From Lunularia cruciata (lineage: Eukaryota; Streptophyta; Marchantiopsida; Lunulariales; Lunulariaceae), in NCBI GenBank assembly GCA_948567375.1, contig OX419756.1, forward strand, positions 44,468,333-44,532,332: a stretch of 64,000 nucleotides of DNA, in the 5' to 3' direction. Position 1 is the stretch's first letter; every line of letters starts with the position of its first letter. Shown one piece after another: positions 1 to 11,600 of the stretch. The position numbers were made by a program, and so were the translations under genes. The notes beneath the pieces are model-generated. The model worked only from the letters and a program-made list of their open reading frames with translations, was not told where the DNA came from and did not search any database.

Positions 1-398
1 AGTTCCAATGGTAGTAATTAGAGATATTTGGCAATTACTCATAGACTACTTTCCGATAGTCAAATTTTGTGTTTGGGGTATTGACTTCATAGTGGGGCCC
101 ACTATCACTTGCACCGTCTGTACTATTGGGTGTGCTGCCAGTGGGACTATTAGGATGTGACCTAAATCTAAATCAAGAGTATACCCTAGATGCGCAACCC
201 TAGAGATCTCACTTCTTTGATGTTGAGCCTTTGAGTTCCTAGCTAGAGTGGATAGAAAGCCGGCAAACGTCACCTGGAGTCTCTTAGCTAGAGTGGGTGT
301 GGCTTGATTGTAATAAGTGCCTTGTTGTTGGTAAGTTGTTGAGGATTAGATCAAGTACTAATCTGATTTGAATTGATTCAAGTTGAACTACAAGTGTT
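1..398 (+). repeat. 5' LTR of A1 (truncated by the window edge)
   Basis: This stretch aligns with the 3' LTR at 14,455-14,872. Shared landmarks are GGCAATTACTCAT, GTGGGGCCCAC, AATCAAGAGTATACCCTAGA and AGAAAGCCGGCAA. It ends just before TGGTATCTCC at 401-410, which resembles the start of a plant initiator-Met primer-binding site (TGGTATCAGAGC). That match is only partial, so the exact LTR edge is uncertain by about 15 bp. Confidence 0.8.
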
Positions 399-2003
399 GG
401 TGGTATCTCCAAGCTTGGTGGATCATGGTGTCTTGATCAAGTAGTTTAGATTTCCTTGAGAGAGATTGTGTGCAAAAGTGTTGGCAAAAATTTGGAGCCA
501 AAGAGAAGCAATTTTCAAACGGTAGCTATGATTTTGAGCTCAAAAGGTGAAAGTAAGATCAATTTGTTGTGAGTTGAGTTTAGAAAGTGAAATTGAAGGT
601 GGAGTTGGGAGCAGATCCTTGTGAATTAGAGATTGGACAAAACCCATTTTTCCAATTTGGCACAAGTGAAGAGTTAGTTGAGGATTTAGAGGTCAGCCAA
701 ACTTAGGGATTTTAAGTTAAATTTTATGTCAAATTTACGTCAGATTTATGTTAGATTTTGTAAAGTATACATCAGATTTTGGCAAGAAGATCCTTTTCTT
801 GGTGATCCATGTAGTGCAAGAAGTAGATAAGTGCTCCGATTATATCAATGCTAAATAATGATAGAATCAGTCCAGTATTATTTTATGAGATGGAGGGTTT
901 TTGTTTAGATTTTTTGTGATTGGACCCCATCCATTCTTTGCTTCTTTTTTGTACACCATGTTTGTAAGAGGTGCCCTAAATTAAGAGCATTGGTGGTTTG
1001 GTGTGCTCTTGATAGTGAGGCTAGAGTGATGACTATTTAGACTATCTATGTCTCTCTCCGATGAGGCAGGAAGTGATGACCTACAGACCATGAGAGTGCG
1101 TGTTGTGATGGCAAGTTACAAGTTGCCCTTTCCCCTAGTGTAGTTGTCTTAGTTAGAGTTACATTAGTAGGTAATGTTTTGTTAGGGTTGGCACTAGGTG
1201 GTGCTTGGTTGGTGGTGTTGGCACTTGGTGGGGTACTTGCAGTTTGCGATTGGCGGTTTATGATTACTTTGTCACAATGGAGGTCTTTGGGGATTCCAAA
1301 GGAGATAGTCCTATAATACGCAATGGGTTTACTCAGAAAGGTGCTCACTTGGAGGAGATTAGCTTGTATCTCAAGTCCTAGTGAGATAGGAGATTGACTC
1401 TAAGTTGGAGTTTGACACAAGAGCTAATCCAATGGAGAGTGCACTTGGCGTATCCACAGCTTTGTTGTAGGACTTGGACAAGATTAATGGGGCCTCCAAA
1501 AGCCCTAGGTATTACTCTAATACAATGGGTACCATTGAGTTGGATGACTTCATCTAGGAGTTTGATAGTTGGTTTGATCTGCAGTAGATGCAAACCCCAA
1601 CTTTTTTTACACCCTTCATGGCATGGAAGGGGTTGTTTCATCATTTGTAGGGTTTGCCAATGGACAATACCATGCGTTCAGGAGAGCTCACTCGGAGGAG
1701 ATTGAATTATGGAGACAGTATTGATCTCCAAACTATGTCTCTATCACTTCAAGCTTAGTTGCTAGGAGTAGATCGGTAATACCCACAAGTTCTAGCTCGA
1801 GTAGCGTTGGTGGAGCTAGTGGAGATGCACTAGTTGGAAATAGTGCTACTATGAGTAGAGGTACCACTATAGGAGGAGGTGTGATACTTGAGGTTAAACA
1901 CATGGTGGAGTTCTTCCAATATTTGAGGTAGAACTACCAAGGAGTACGGACTGACAAGTTGAGGAGCTTGTAGGAGTTCCAATGGAAAGTTAGAGAGAGC
2001 CTA
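399..2003 (+). pseudogene. A1 leader and gag-like remnant
   Basis: Bases 399-1,380 are a non-coding leader. From about 1,380 the plus strand resembles the gag region of copy A3 (around 45,540-45,720 on the minus strand); both contain the pattern TIELDDFI or MIELDDFI. Tryptophan-rich plus-strand reading continues to the point where B1 is inserted. No zinc knuckle could be seen. Gag would form the particle core of a Ty3/gypsy element. This copy is broken and should be read as a fossil. Confidence 0.55.
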
Positions 2004-3732
2004 TGCTATCATACTTTTCTATTCTCTCTAGGAACACACAAGCTGCCTAGTTGTGGAGCTACAGATTAGAGGCTATAGGTAAACCTGTAATTAATCATCT
2101 GAACACACATGTTACCTAATTGCCCTAATCCTCCTCTTGTATCTAGTATTTTTGCTATTGGGAAGGGAAGCAACGTGCAACCTAACCTACCATCAAAACA
2201 TGCAATCCTGGTCTGTTGGTCATCACCTCCAACATTACCAAGGAGAAATACACAGTACTCCTAAAAGGAAACAACCTAAGTGAAATGCCCACACACCAAT
2301 CCAAACCCACTGGGCGTACAAATAGGCATACAAGCACAGAGAGGATCCAATCACAAGAATACGGTAGCAATTCTTTGTGCTTTTTGTTGAAAAAGAACTT
2401 TAGAGCCTTCTTGCTTTGTCATCAAGTTCATTTCAACCTGTACTCCAAGCCTCCTCCAATCTTAACTTCTGATCTCAACAATTTTCTACTCAAGTGGAGA
2501 ATTCCTATGTATTCTTTATAAGGAAAACCCTATGCAACTCATGTAACCATAATATTTTTTTTGTAGCTTGAATTCAAGAGTTCTAGAATGCAATAGAGAG
2601 CCTATATGATAAGATTTCTAATGACATAAAACAAGCCTCAATTAAATCACTATAGCTTCCTTGACAAGCTCTCAAAGTTGGCCAAATGTTTCACAACTTT
2701 CACCCTAATTTTGAAATCCCTATTTTAGAGTTTTACCCTTGATTCTTGCCAAATTTCCCCTGGTTTCTAAATCAAATGTATACTTGATCCTCAAAAAACA
2801 CTCTAGAGATCTGAACTCTAAATCATAGTCACAAAAGTGAGAGAATTGACATTCAATTATGATTGAAGAAAGAAGTGCTCCTCCGAGCTTATGATAGTCT
2901 TTTAGTAGAACTTGTGGCATCAGATCTCACTCTCTATGAATCCAAAGTCAACTAAATTTTCCACAATAGTTTCTCATACTCTTGTTTAACACTCTAAAAA
3001 GTTTGATGGCCTAATCCAACTCCAATCTCTAGATATGGATCAATTCCTGAGCTGGGCTAACTTGTGAGCTCTACAGACCCATGTATACTTGATCCAAGAC
3101 CTTGAATTCTCTTTTTAAAGAATTCACATGAAACCTTCACACCTAACCAAACAACAAGACTGGAAATTTTTGTAAGGTATCTCAAACCACAACTTGGGGA
3201 GTGACCAAAACTCCAAACCTGATCACTAGCTCTTCTCCATCACCTTACATCTCAAGAGCTTCAATTTCAATCAACCAAATCTGATTTGAGATTAACCCAA
3301 AACTAGAATTTCTTGCATTCAATACTCTAACCACTTTGTCTCCTCTCCAATCCCATAGACAGATAGTGAAAATGTTTCAAGGATCTCTCTCAATTGCCTA
3401 CTTTGTGCTCTAGGGTATGAATTCTACTTCCCTTGATTCAATCAATGATATCCTTGCCAGAATCAGCTTAAATCATGTGATATTTGTCTCCAAATTTTAG
3501 TCTCTTATCTCTTCTTTCCAATCTTGATCTTTGCTCCTCATCTATATTCATTAGAGCCCTCAAACATGATAGGATTGTAACCCATGTGGCCAATCACATA
3601 CATGTACATAGATTGCTCACATGGCAACATCTCATCCGTCAGATTTAGCATACAACCTACTCTACTAATGTGGAGATAAACTATGATATAAACTATCACT
3701 TTTTTACGGGCTATGCAAACCACAACATGACA
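2004..3732 (-). repeat. 3' LTR of B1 (about 1.73 kb)
   Basis: It matches 58,968-61,180 in the same orientation along almost its whole length. Shared landmarks include GGTAAACC near the left end, GCTGGGCTAACTTGTGAGC in the middle and TTTTTTACGG at the right end. On the minus strand it starts TGTCATGTTGTGG, and just upstream (plus 3,733-3,745) lies an AGAGGAGGTAAA polypurine tract. A minus-strand frame at 2,182-2,370 is conserved in the other copy (59,121-59,324), but I do not recognise it as a protein. Confidence 0.85.
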
Positions 3733-6700
3733 TTTACCTCCTCTAAACCTATGCATCCTCCAGTATGCACCAATTGATAGATCATTCATTATAGTCGGAG
3801 TCATACCACCTCCTCATCTGATTGATGAGACTCATCATCCTCCAATAGTAGATCTTCATCTTCAAACTTTAAGAGATCCAACTCTTTGTTGATTTTGTCC
3901 ATGCCCCAACTTCCTTCTTGTTGTTTGAAGAGCTTGATATGCTTACCAACAATTGGAACCTTGAGTTTGCATCCATCCAACTATCGAAGAGACTAAGTAG
4001 CATTATCCAACACACTAACAACCACATACGGCCCAAACCAACACTTTGAGAATTTTCTCATAACGCTATGCTGGTTATCTAGACTACTATTGTAGACTAG
4101 TACCCAATCTCCCTCTTGAACATCTCTTGGCCTCAAGCGGTGGTGTTTGTCAAATCTATCCTTGTTCCCAAGGCGTGTTTTCTTAAGCCTCTCAATTGCC
4201 AACTCCACATCTTCTGGCCTTTTCTCCAATTGACAAATCCTAAGTGCTAAAAGTTCCTCCCTAGATATGTGATCTTTCCAAGGTAGGACACTAAAAGTGA
4301 GTGTTTGCTCCTCAATTGGCATAATCGGTTTCTGCCCATGTATCAACTCCACGGGCATGTAACCACTAATTGAACTATAAGTGGTGCAATCTGTCATAGA
4401 GCAAAAGGTAAGAGCCTTGGCCACTCTTTTACCCTCCCTTGGCATGCTTTCATAATGGCTTTCACAATAGGCGGATGACCTTGCTTACTGTTGGCATTTC
4501 CCTCTGAGTTGTTAGCCATCATAAGAGCAAATTTGACTCCACACCTCTCAAAGAAAGCCTTGGCTTCTTGTGTATTCAGATCTCCTCAATCCGCTGTAAT
4601 TTTTCCCACACACCCGTATGTAGAAATCACATCCTCCAACCTAAATCTGCAAATTCTCTTGCTGGTTTTGGTCTTCAAGGCTCGTCCTTCCACCTGGTTA
4701 GACTAATCCTCCTGTGCCAAAACCAAATACCGTATTTGCCATATCCCAACCGGCATAGTAACCAGATCCACCACCCACTTGAAATGCATTGCAAGCGGAT
4801 AGGTAGGATGCAACCCATCTCTATGTCAAATATCTGAGTATGTTTGATAGATTTTACAAGTGTCCATAAACCAAACTACATCTCTGTACATATTATGCCA
4901 CCAATACCTCTCCTTCAGTTTGGTAAAGGTAGCATAAATACCCCTATGTCCAGCCCACAAGCTTGCATGGAACTCTCTGATCAGTTGCTCCCTTTTTTTC
5001 TCCTTGCACACAACCTATTGTGGAGGCTCGCCACTCCATTTAGCTTTCTTCCACAAATAACCCCCTTCCAAAAGGTAGTTGTATGCTTTTTGCCTCAACT
5101 GTTTGTACTATTTGGATTGCTTGGTCAAGGAGCTAAGGTAACGCCCAATAGCCAGCCATTCTCCCTCATAGAGCTCTTCCATGAAGAACTTGGGATGCTC
5201 ATACTCTCCTACTTGAGCCCTTGAAAAGAAGGTAGTACCTATAGTTTTGATATTGTCAATCATCAACTCCTCATCTTGATACTCAGCCCAAGATAACATA
5301 TCTACTACTGGATTATCCTTGCCTGCTATGTGTCAAAACTCAGAATTCAAGGACTTGATGTATGCTATCCACCTAAGCATTGCAATGTCCGGGGTATTAC
5401 AATTTGTAATCATCCCCAATAGTGACAAACAATCCGCCTCCACTATAACCGTTGCACCAATCAAGTAGTCCTTCTCAGATTTTCATTGCTGTAACCACTC
5501 CCTATGGCTCTTGTTTAACCTGAGGGTAGACTCTTTGGCATTCACTAAGACCTTTGCCCCAAAACGTACAGCATATTGGTTCCCCTCTTCATCATCTTGC
5601 CCTATCGCCCAACCAATAACTACGGGACTAGTATCAATCGTGAGTATTACGGGCTTGCTGTTCTCATAGCTGATCAGTCGTAGTATAGGTGGAGTGGACA
5701 ACAATTGTTTCAGCTTCTGAACCGCTTCTGTATGTCTCTCCTCCTAAATGTTTGTAATAAACCATAGAGAGGATCTACTTCGTGGGCAAAGTGCAAAATC
5801 CATACATGATTAAACACGCAAGCTCCCAAGAATCTCCTTACTTTTGTTGGTGAGTTGCATGTGTCTTTCATTTGCTGAATGGCATTCATCTTGCTTGGAT
5901 CAGGTTTGCGACCAAACCATTCACATAAATGACCAACAATGATCACCTCTTCAACACCAAACTTGGATTTAGCACCCGATAATGTCAAATGAACCTCCTC
6001 AAGTTATGATAGGATCTGATCACAACCTAAAATGTGATCAGATACAAACTTGCAGCACCCTCTTTGATCCAATACTTCATCCTTCTTTTATAACCCTTTT
6101 ATTGGAATATCATCCATAAAGGCATTGTTTTCTCCCCAATGCAATCCCTAAGAACCTTATTCATCCCGTTCATGATATGTGCAATATAATTTGTTGCTCC
6201 TTGTGGCAACGTACATATCCTCATCAATCCCAAGGGCATCCTCATTGTGGTAACATTGCTACTCCCTTCAGCAAGTTGGAATTGGTCATAACCAGAGTGT
6301 AGATCTCCCAAAAAATATATTGCTCTACTCACAAATGCAAATTCTCCAACAATCGGCCCTATCTCCATGTTTCTGATTGTCACTCAATTCATTGGTTGCA
6401 TGTCTTGAATGAACCCCAGTGCTCCATTCTTCTTAGGCACTATAAACCAACGACTAGAATAAGGCGCAAATGACAGCTCTAAGATCTTTGCGTCAGTTTT
6501 CTCCTTCAAGAGATCCATCAGTTTTGGCATGTAGGCTCTAGGTATCAGAATGGGTCTCAAGTCCCAAGGTACATGTGGAACCATAAAAATGATCATCAGA
6601 GCCACCACACTTGGATCTACACACCCAACTTTAGAAATCTCAAAGGAGAAAGCTTTCCCAATGCCGACTCAACATTTCCCAAAACCTTTTCTCCTCCGTT

Positions 6701-8660
6701 GGTAGAAGAAAATCTGATGAACCACCCATCAACTCCTTGAGTGTAGCTTTGGTGAACTTGTGACCTATCTGATTTGGATCCCTTAAGCTCTTTTGCTTCT
6801 AAGAAAGTTTTACATGCTGATCAGAGTCACTTGGAAGAGGTTCAGCCACAGCCCTAACCTTTTTCTCCACACTCTTGTATGTGGTTTCCAACCTAGCCTC
6901 AGAACCAAAAAAAGACTCTATCACTGAATTGAGCTCCCTTGAATGGATTTCCACCACCTGATCCTCATGCTTGTGCTCAGGCTCCATCCCATTGAACTCT
7001 CTTAGAGGATCCTCCACCCCTATCTCCATGTACACCCCTGATATGGTGTCATTTTCATCAATCAAACCCACTCTTTTAAGCTCTTTTCTTGTTCTTGCAC
7101 AACTTTCCGTTCCCATTTGTGCAAATTGGCAAGTTATGTGTACACACTAAACCCACTCTAAGAAAATCTCATCACTCTTGTTCATAAGTTAATTCCCTTC
7201 TAAAGCAAGAGCACCTTCCCTAATGTACCACCATATTCTTGCCCTATAGTGGTACTTGGCAAAAATCCTTGAACTCCACCGTCACTTTCAATAGAGAACC
7301 ATTCCTCAAGTAATCTTGGTTGCGCTCATGGTTTGCAGGTACAGTGAGGAATTGAACCGCTTCCTTGCCATCTTGGCTTCTAATCTGATCATAAGCAGAA
7401 CAATCATCAAGAACTTTGGTCTCCATCCTCACCGCCGTAATGAATGGTTGCCCAAGGATCACCGGGTATGATGTAGTCTCTTGAACAAAGAAATTTTGTT
7501 TGGTGACTACATCTCCAACCTTCACACTCACATCTAGGAAGGTACCATACAGCTCTCCCTTAGTATTTTTTGCTGCCCTGATCACCCACCCATGCTCTGT
7601 ATCAATTGGCCATTTTCCCTACTTGTAGAGCTCCTTGGAAATAATGTTGATTTCTAATCCGTGATCAATAAGAGCAACAACGGGATCTGTCATGCTACCA
7701 ATCTTGACTAGGGTTTCAATGGTAGATCTGGCCCAATTTCCTCTAGTATAGTGACTAGAGATCCCACCATCATCACCCTCATCATCTACAAATCTGACTT
7801 TATGGTTGCAGCATCGAGCAAGCTCTAAGTCTTTTTCTTTTGTTACCGTAGTATCAAGAGCGTTTGATATAGCAACTTATCCTATCAATTGCCACTTGCA
7901 CTTGATGATGTCTATGATGACATCATGAAACTCCTTCTTGGCAATCCCAAGGATCTCACGAAGAGTAAACTCCACCTCAGCGTTGAGTACTCTCTCTTCT
8001 AGTACTCCTTTTAGATCCGTCGCCACTTATAAGCTTCAATATCAGACTGAAGCTTATAAGTGGGTGGTTTACCCTTCACCTTCCCCTTTCTCTTCATTAA
8101 TTTTTCAGAATCAGAAGTTAAGGTATCCTCCATGACCTCCTCCCGTGAAGGTACCACTTGTTGTCGTGGGAGAGCACTCTCTTGATAGAGTCTATCTCCT
8201 CTCAATTGTAGCTTTTGAGTTGATCTCTCATCCCCAAGCTCTATGTCTTCTCTCCTTTGTTTCTATTTGAGGAGAGCTTCATGTTGGTTTCTTGCCATGT
8301 AGGCATGAACTAACATGGTATCCAGTGGATCAACCCATTGAGTGGCTTGCTTGATTTTAGTAGCAACCCGTAGTAGTTCTCCTCTTGCAGTGTTCCCTTT
8401 TTCCAATATATATAAAGCATCACTCCACATGTTTCCCATCTCTACACGCTTCACAAATGCTTCATCTCCATCTCCTACTACCTCCACTCCATAGGCAGAA
8501 GCTTCAACTGATGTTGTAGCTTGTTGCAACAAGAAATCATCCAACAACTTCCGCATTCCTCCCTTCCCAAAGTTGGTTTTTAGGATTTCCCCCGTCTCTT
8601 TCAATGCAATCTTCCCATCCTTCCAGAAAACCACTCCTTGCTGAATAGTATCAGAAAAAT
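3733..8660 (-). pseudogene. B1 gag-pol remnant
   Basis: Reading the minus strand from high to low coordinates: a gag-like stretch (about 8,634-8,010), a protease region (about 7,700-7,250, with the VILGQPF pattern of retropepsin C-termini), reverse transcriptase (about 6,610-5,960, with FIVPKKNGALGF and LPQGATN blocks), RNase H (about 5,700-5,100), the integrase zinc-binding region (about 5,010-4,830, with AGHRG and RYWWHNM) and the integrase C-terminal region (4,445-3,993, with FGPYVVV). The order and motifs are those of Ty3/gypsy elements. It is a fossil with many breaks. Confidence 0.85.
8023..8063. repeat. Perfect 16-bp palindrome inside B1 gag
   Basis: CCACTTATAAGCTTCA at 8,023-8,038 is followed by a 9-base loop and its exact reverse complement at 8,048-8,063. 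Perfect arms stand out in sequence this old and decayed. Confidence 0.9.
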
Positions 8661-8664
8661 CACT

Positions 8665-11600
8665 ACATAGATTGAGTCAAGCACGATGTTGGGGGCGGCT
8701 CAGCTGATTATGTGTTGCCCTTTGTTTTCAACTAGTGACATGTTTACAATGGGAGTTGACCTAACCCCAATGTTCTTGATTGGATATCATGCTTTGTGAG
8801 GGTAGAGATGATGTAGTCCCTACTACTAGAGCAAAGGTGATTGATAGTGGAGTTGACTTGGTTGAGGAGCATGGGATCCACTCAGCAACAAGTGGTTTAT
8901 GGTAGGCAGCCGTGGTTAGATTGGAGGAGTTACCAACTACACCGGCCTTTGAGAGATCACAGTTCACACCTGGTGCTGTCCTATTGGATAACTAGAGGGA
9001 GAATTTCTCTTTGGTGGGACCTTCAAGGAAGGCCTATACATTATAGAGAGTCTTATTAGACTTTGGTGTGCAACCCCTTATATTGGAGAAGGTTGCACTT
9101 GTTGGTCTAAGGTTACAAAAGACCAATGTGGAGAGGTGTCCATTTTAGATCCAGACATCTCTAGGTGGTGGTTCGACATAGTACATCACACATGGGGAGC
9201 TTGTTGTCCAAGTTTAGCCTAGTCATCTGACTAATAGCTTGGTGGTGAGAGCTCAAGCTATTATGACCATAGCTGAGTCATATGATGTGCTAATCGTTGG
9301 AGTAGTGCTATACCTCATGGGTTTCAATATTGACTATTGGGAGGAGACAACCTCCTATAGACCAGGTTGGCAGTCAAGTGAGGGATGAGTATGTTGCCTA
9401 CCAGTATGCTCTAGTAGTAGCAGTCTTGGCTCACTACAATCCGAGACCATGGTAGCATTAGTTTCAACTTTTAGTGGTGTTGTTACTTGGTCTAGTGACT
9501 TATTGGAGTGGAACGTCCATGTAGAGGATACTCCAATACAAGAGGAGATCACTTGGATTTGGAGTATGAGTAAGATTTTGCCATCCACCTTGGATGTTCC
9601 ATTGTGGAGTTTGGAGGAGGCATTATAGCAACATGCAGATCGGTTGGTGCAACAAGCTTGGAATGGAGCCTTTGTACTACCATGATATGAGTGTGAGGAT
9701 GAGCTTCTAAAGTCAATTACCTTGATACCTCTAGAAAGGACACTCATTGCTTGGCAATATTGAGTAGAGAGAGTATGTCTATTGGAGTTGTTTGGTGGGA
9801 TTAGCACCGGACTAGTTGCAGTACTATAGGCGGGTATATGAGTACAGAGGTACTTGTATGTAGAGAGAGATAAGACTATTAGGCAAGTCTCTTTATATCA
9901 TGTGTCACACTTGGCCTATTGGTATCCTAAGTTATTACCAATGTCCCCAGTCAGGGGTTACTAGAAGACCCTACCAGTAGAAATTTCCTTACTAAGGGCG
10001 CATGATCTAGAGAGACATGGGCCTATTCACTTGGTGATTTCTAGATGGCCATGTAAGGGATATACATGTGTTGGCCGAGGCTTGGGTCTTCAAGATCCCT
10101 ATTCTAGTGTGTTTTAGGAGATGTTATGGATACTATGACATCTCAAGTTCATCAATCTGTTTCTCCAACTTACATTTTGGAGAACATTCTTTGATGGGTG
10201 ATTCTCGCACCAAAGTGGTGGCGGTACACATCAGGTCCATTCTTGGATAGGACATGTTGTATTGTTAGATGCAGAAAGAGTGGGATCACGGGCTCATTGT
10301 CACCTTTGGTGGACAAACCTCTTACTCGGAGAGGTTCTATAGTGTGCATGTGATGGGATTTAGTGACTATTCCTATTATGACTAAACTATTCCTTGTTGA
10401 TGACACCTTGGATGTTGCTTGTTAGTCTCAGACAATTGTAGTGGCTGATAGGTCATCTATGGCAGTGGTGAACCTAGTTGGACAACCTAGAACCACTTTT
10501 CCCACACTTATGAGTTTCCTAGGTTCTCATGCTTTTTGAGAGGGAGGTCTTAGACTAGTTTGGGACTCACAATTACAATAGTTGGTGGAGCCCAACATTG
10601 ATGAGAGAGAGCGGGTGATGGGTTTTTGCATCAATATTAATGCTGTTCTAATAGTGTCAGAGGCATCCAAGCATTAGGTGTTAGGTCAAGCTATGGACTT
10701 GAACTGTTTGACTTGGATTGTGAGCCTTGGCTTGGCATAACAATGTAGGATGTGCTTGATAGGCATCACCACTTGGACACTTGTGAGCCTTGTGCTTATC
10801 AAGATGATTCAAGCACATGTTGGGGGCGATGGACCAAGTGGATAGGGTATTCTTGGGATGCAACCAATGGTTACAAGGGAGAGTGGTCTACTTGGAGTCC
10901 ATCCAGGTGAGTGTGGTCTACTTGGGATGCAGCTAGAGGATGTATGGAGCTTGGAACCAAATTAAAGGGAGTTTTTCACATTGAGGTCGGGACCTCTAGT
11001 AGTCAGGGCATGACACTATTGCTCCCAAGAGCCCAGTGTAGCAGCTAATCAACACATCTTCCACTCCTACTACAATTATAGAGGATACTTGGGAGCCAAA
11101 TATTGGACCCAAGCTTATAGGAGAGGAAAGACGAAGGGTTTGGAGGTTCTTGAGGAGCTACACAAGTTGTTTTGCCTTCAATATGAAGGATTTGGGTGCT
11201 CTAAAGGGACTTGGTATACGGATTGAGCTGACTAGTGATACATAATTTTTTGATATCCTTATCAATATAGTGATATGGAGAAGACATTGATTTAGAGTCA
11301 GAGTAGTGACCTTTTTGAGGCTGGTTTGGTAAAGATTTCACAGAGAAAGTATGCATCAGTGATAATGATGCCAACCAAGAAGGATATGAATGGCAACAAC
11401 ACAAATAGGCAGATGTATGGAGATTACTATCCTATCAATCAACAAACTAGGGCTGATTGCTATGCCATGGCTACACCAGAGGAGATCTTTGATGCAATTG
11501 GGCATGCAAAGGTCTTTTGTACTTTGCATCTTTGAGTAGGATATCATCAATTGCCAATCAAGGAGTAGGATAAGTCCAAGATAACATTTTGGGGGTATTG

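Larger units (their letters stand above)
2004..8660 (-). mobile_element. Family B Ty3/gypsy LTR element, copy B1, inserted in A1
   Basis: On the minus strand the order is gag-like, protease, reverse transcriptase, RNase H, integrase, polypurine tract and LTR. Only the 3' LTR (2,004-3,732) is seen. The other end runs straight into family-A sequence near 8,660, so the element is incomplete there. It interrupts the A1 gag region on the left and meets the A1 pol region on the right. A solo LTR of the same family lies at 58,968-61,180. The coding region is broken in many places. Confidence 0.85.

Noticed and set aside
1378-1644. Minus-strand frame of 88 codons in the A1 leader
   Set aside because: It is antisense to the gag-like plus-strand reading shared with A3.
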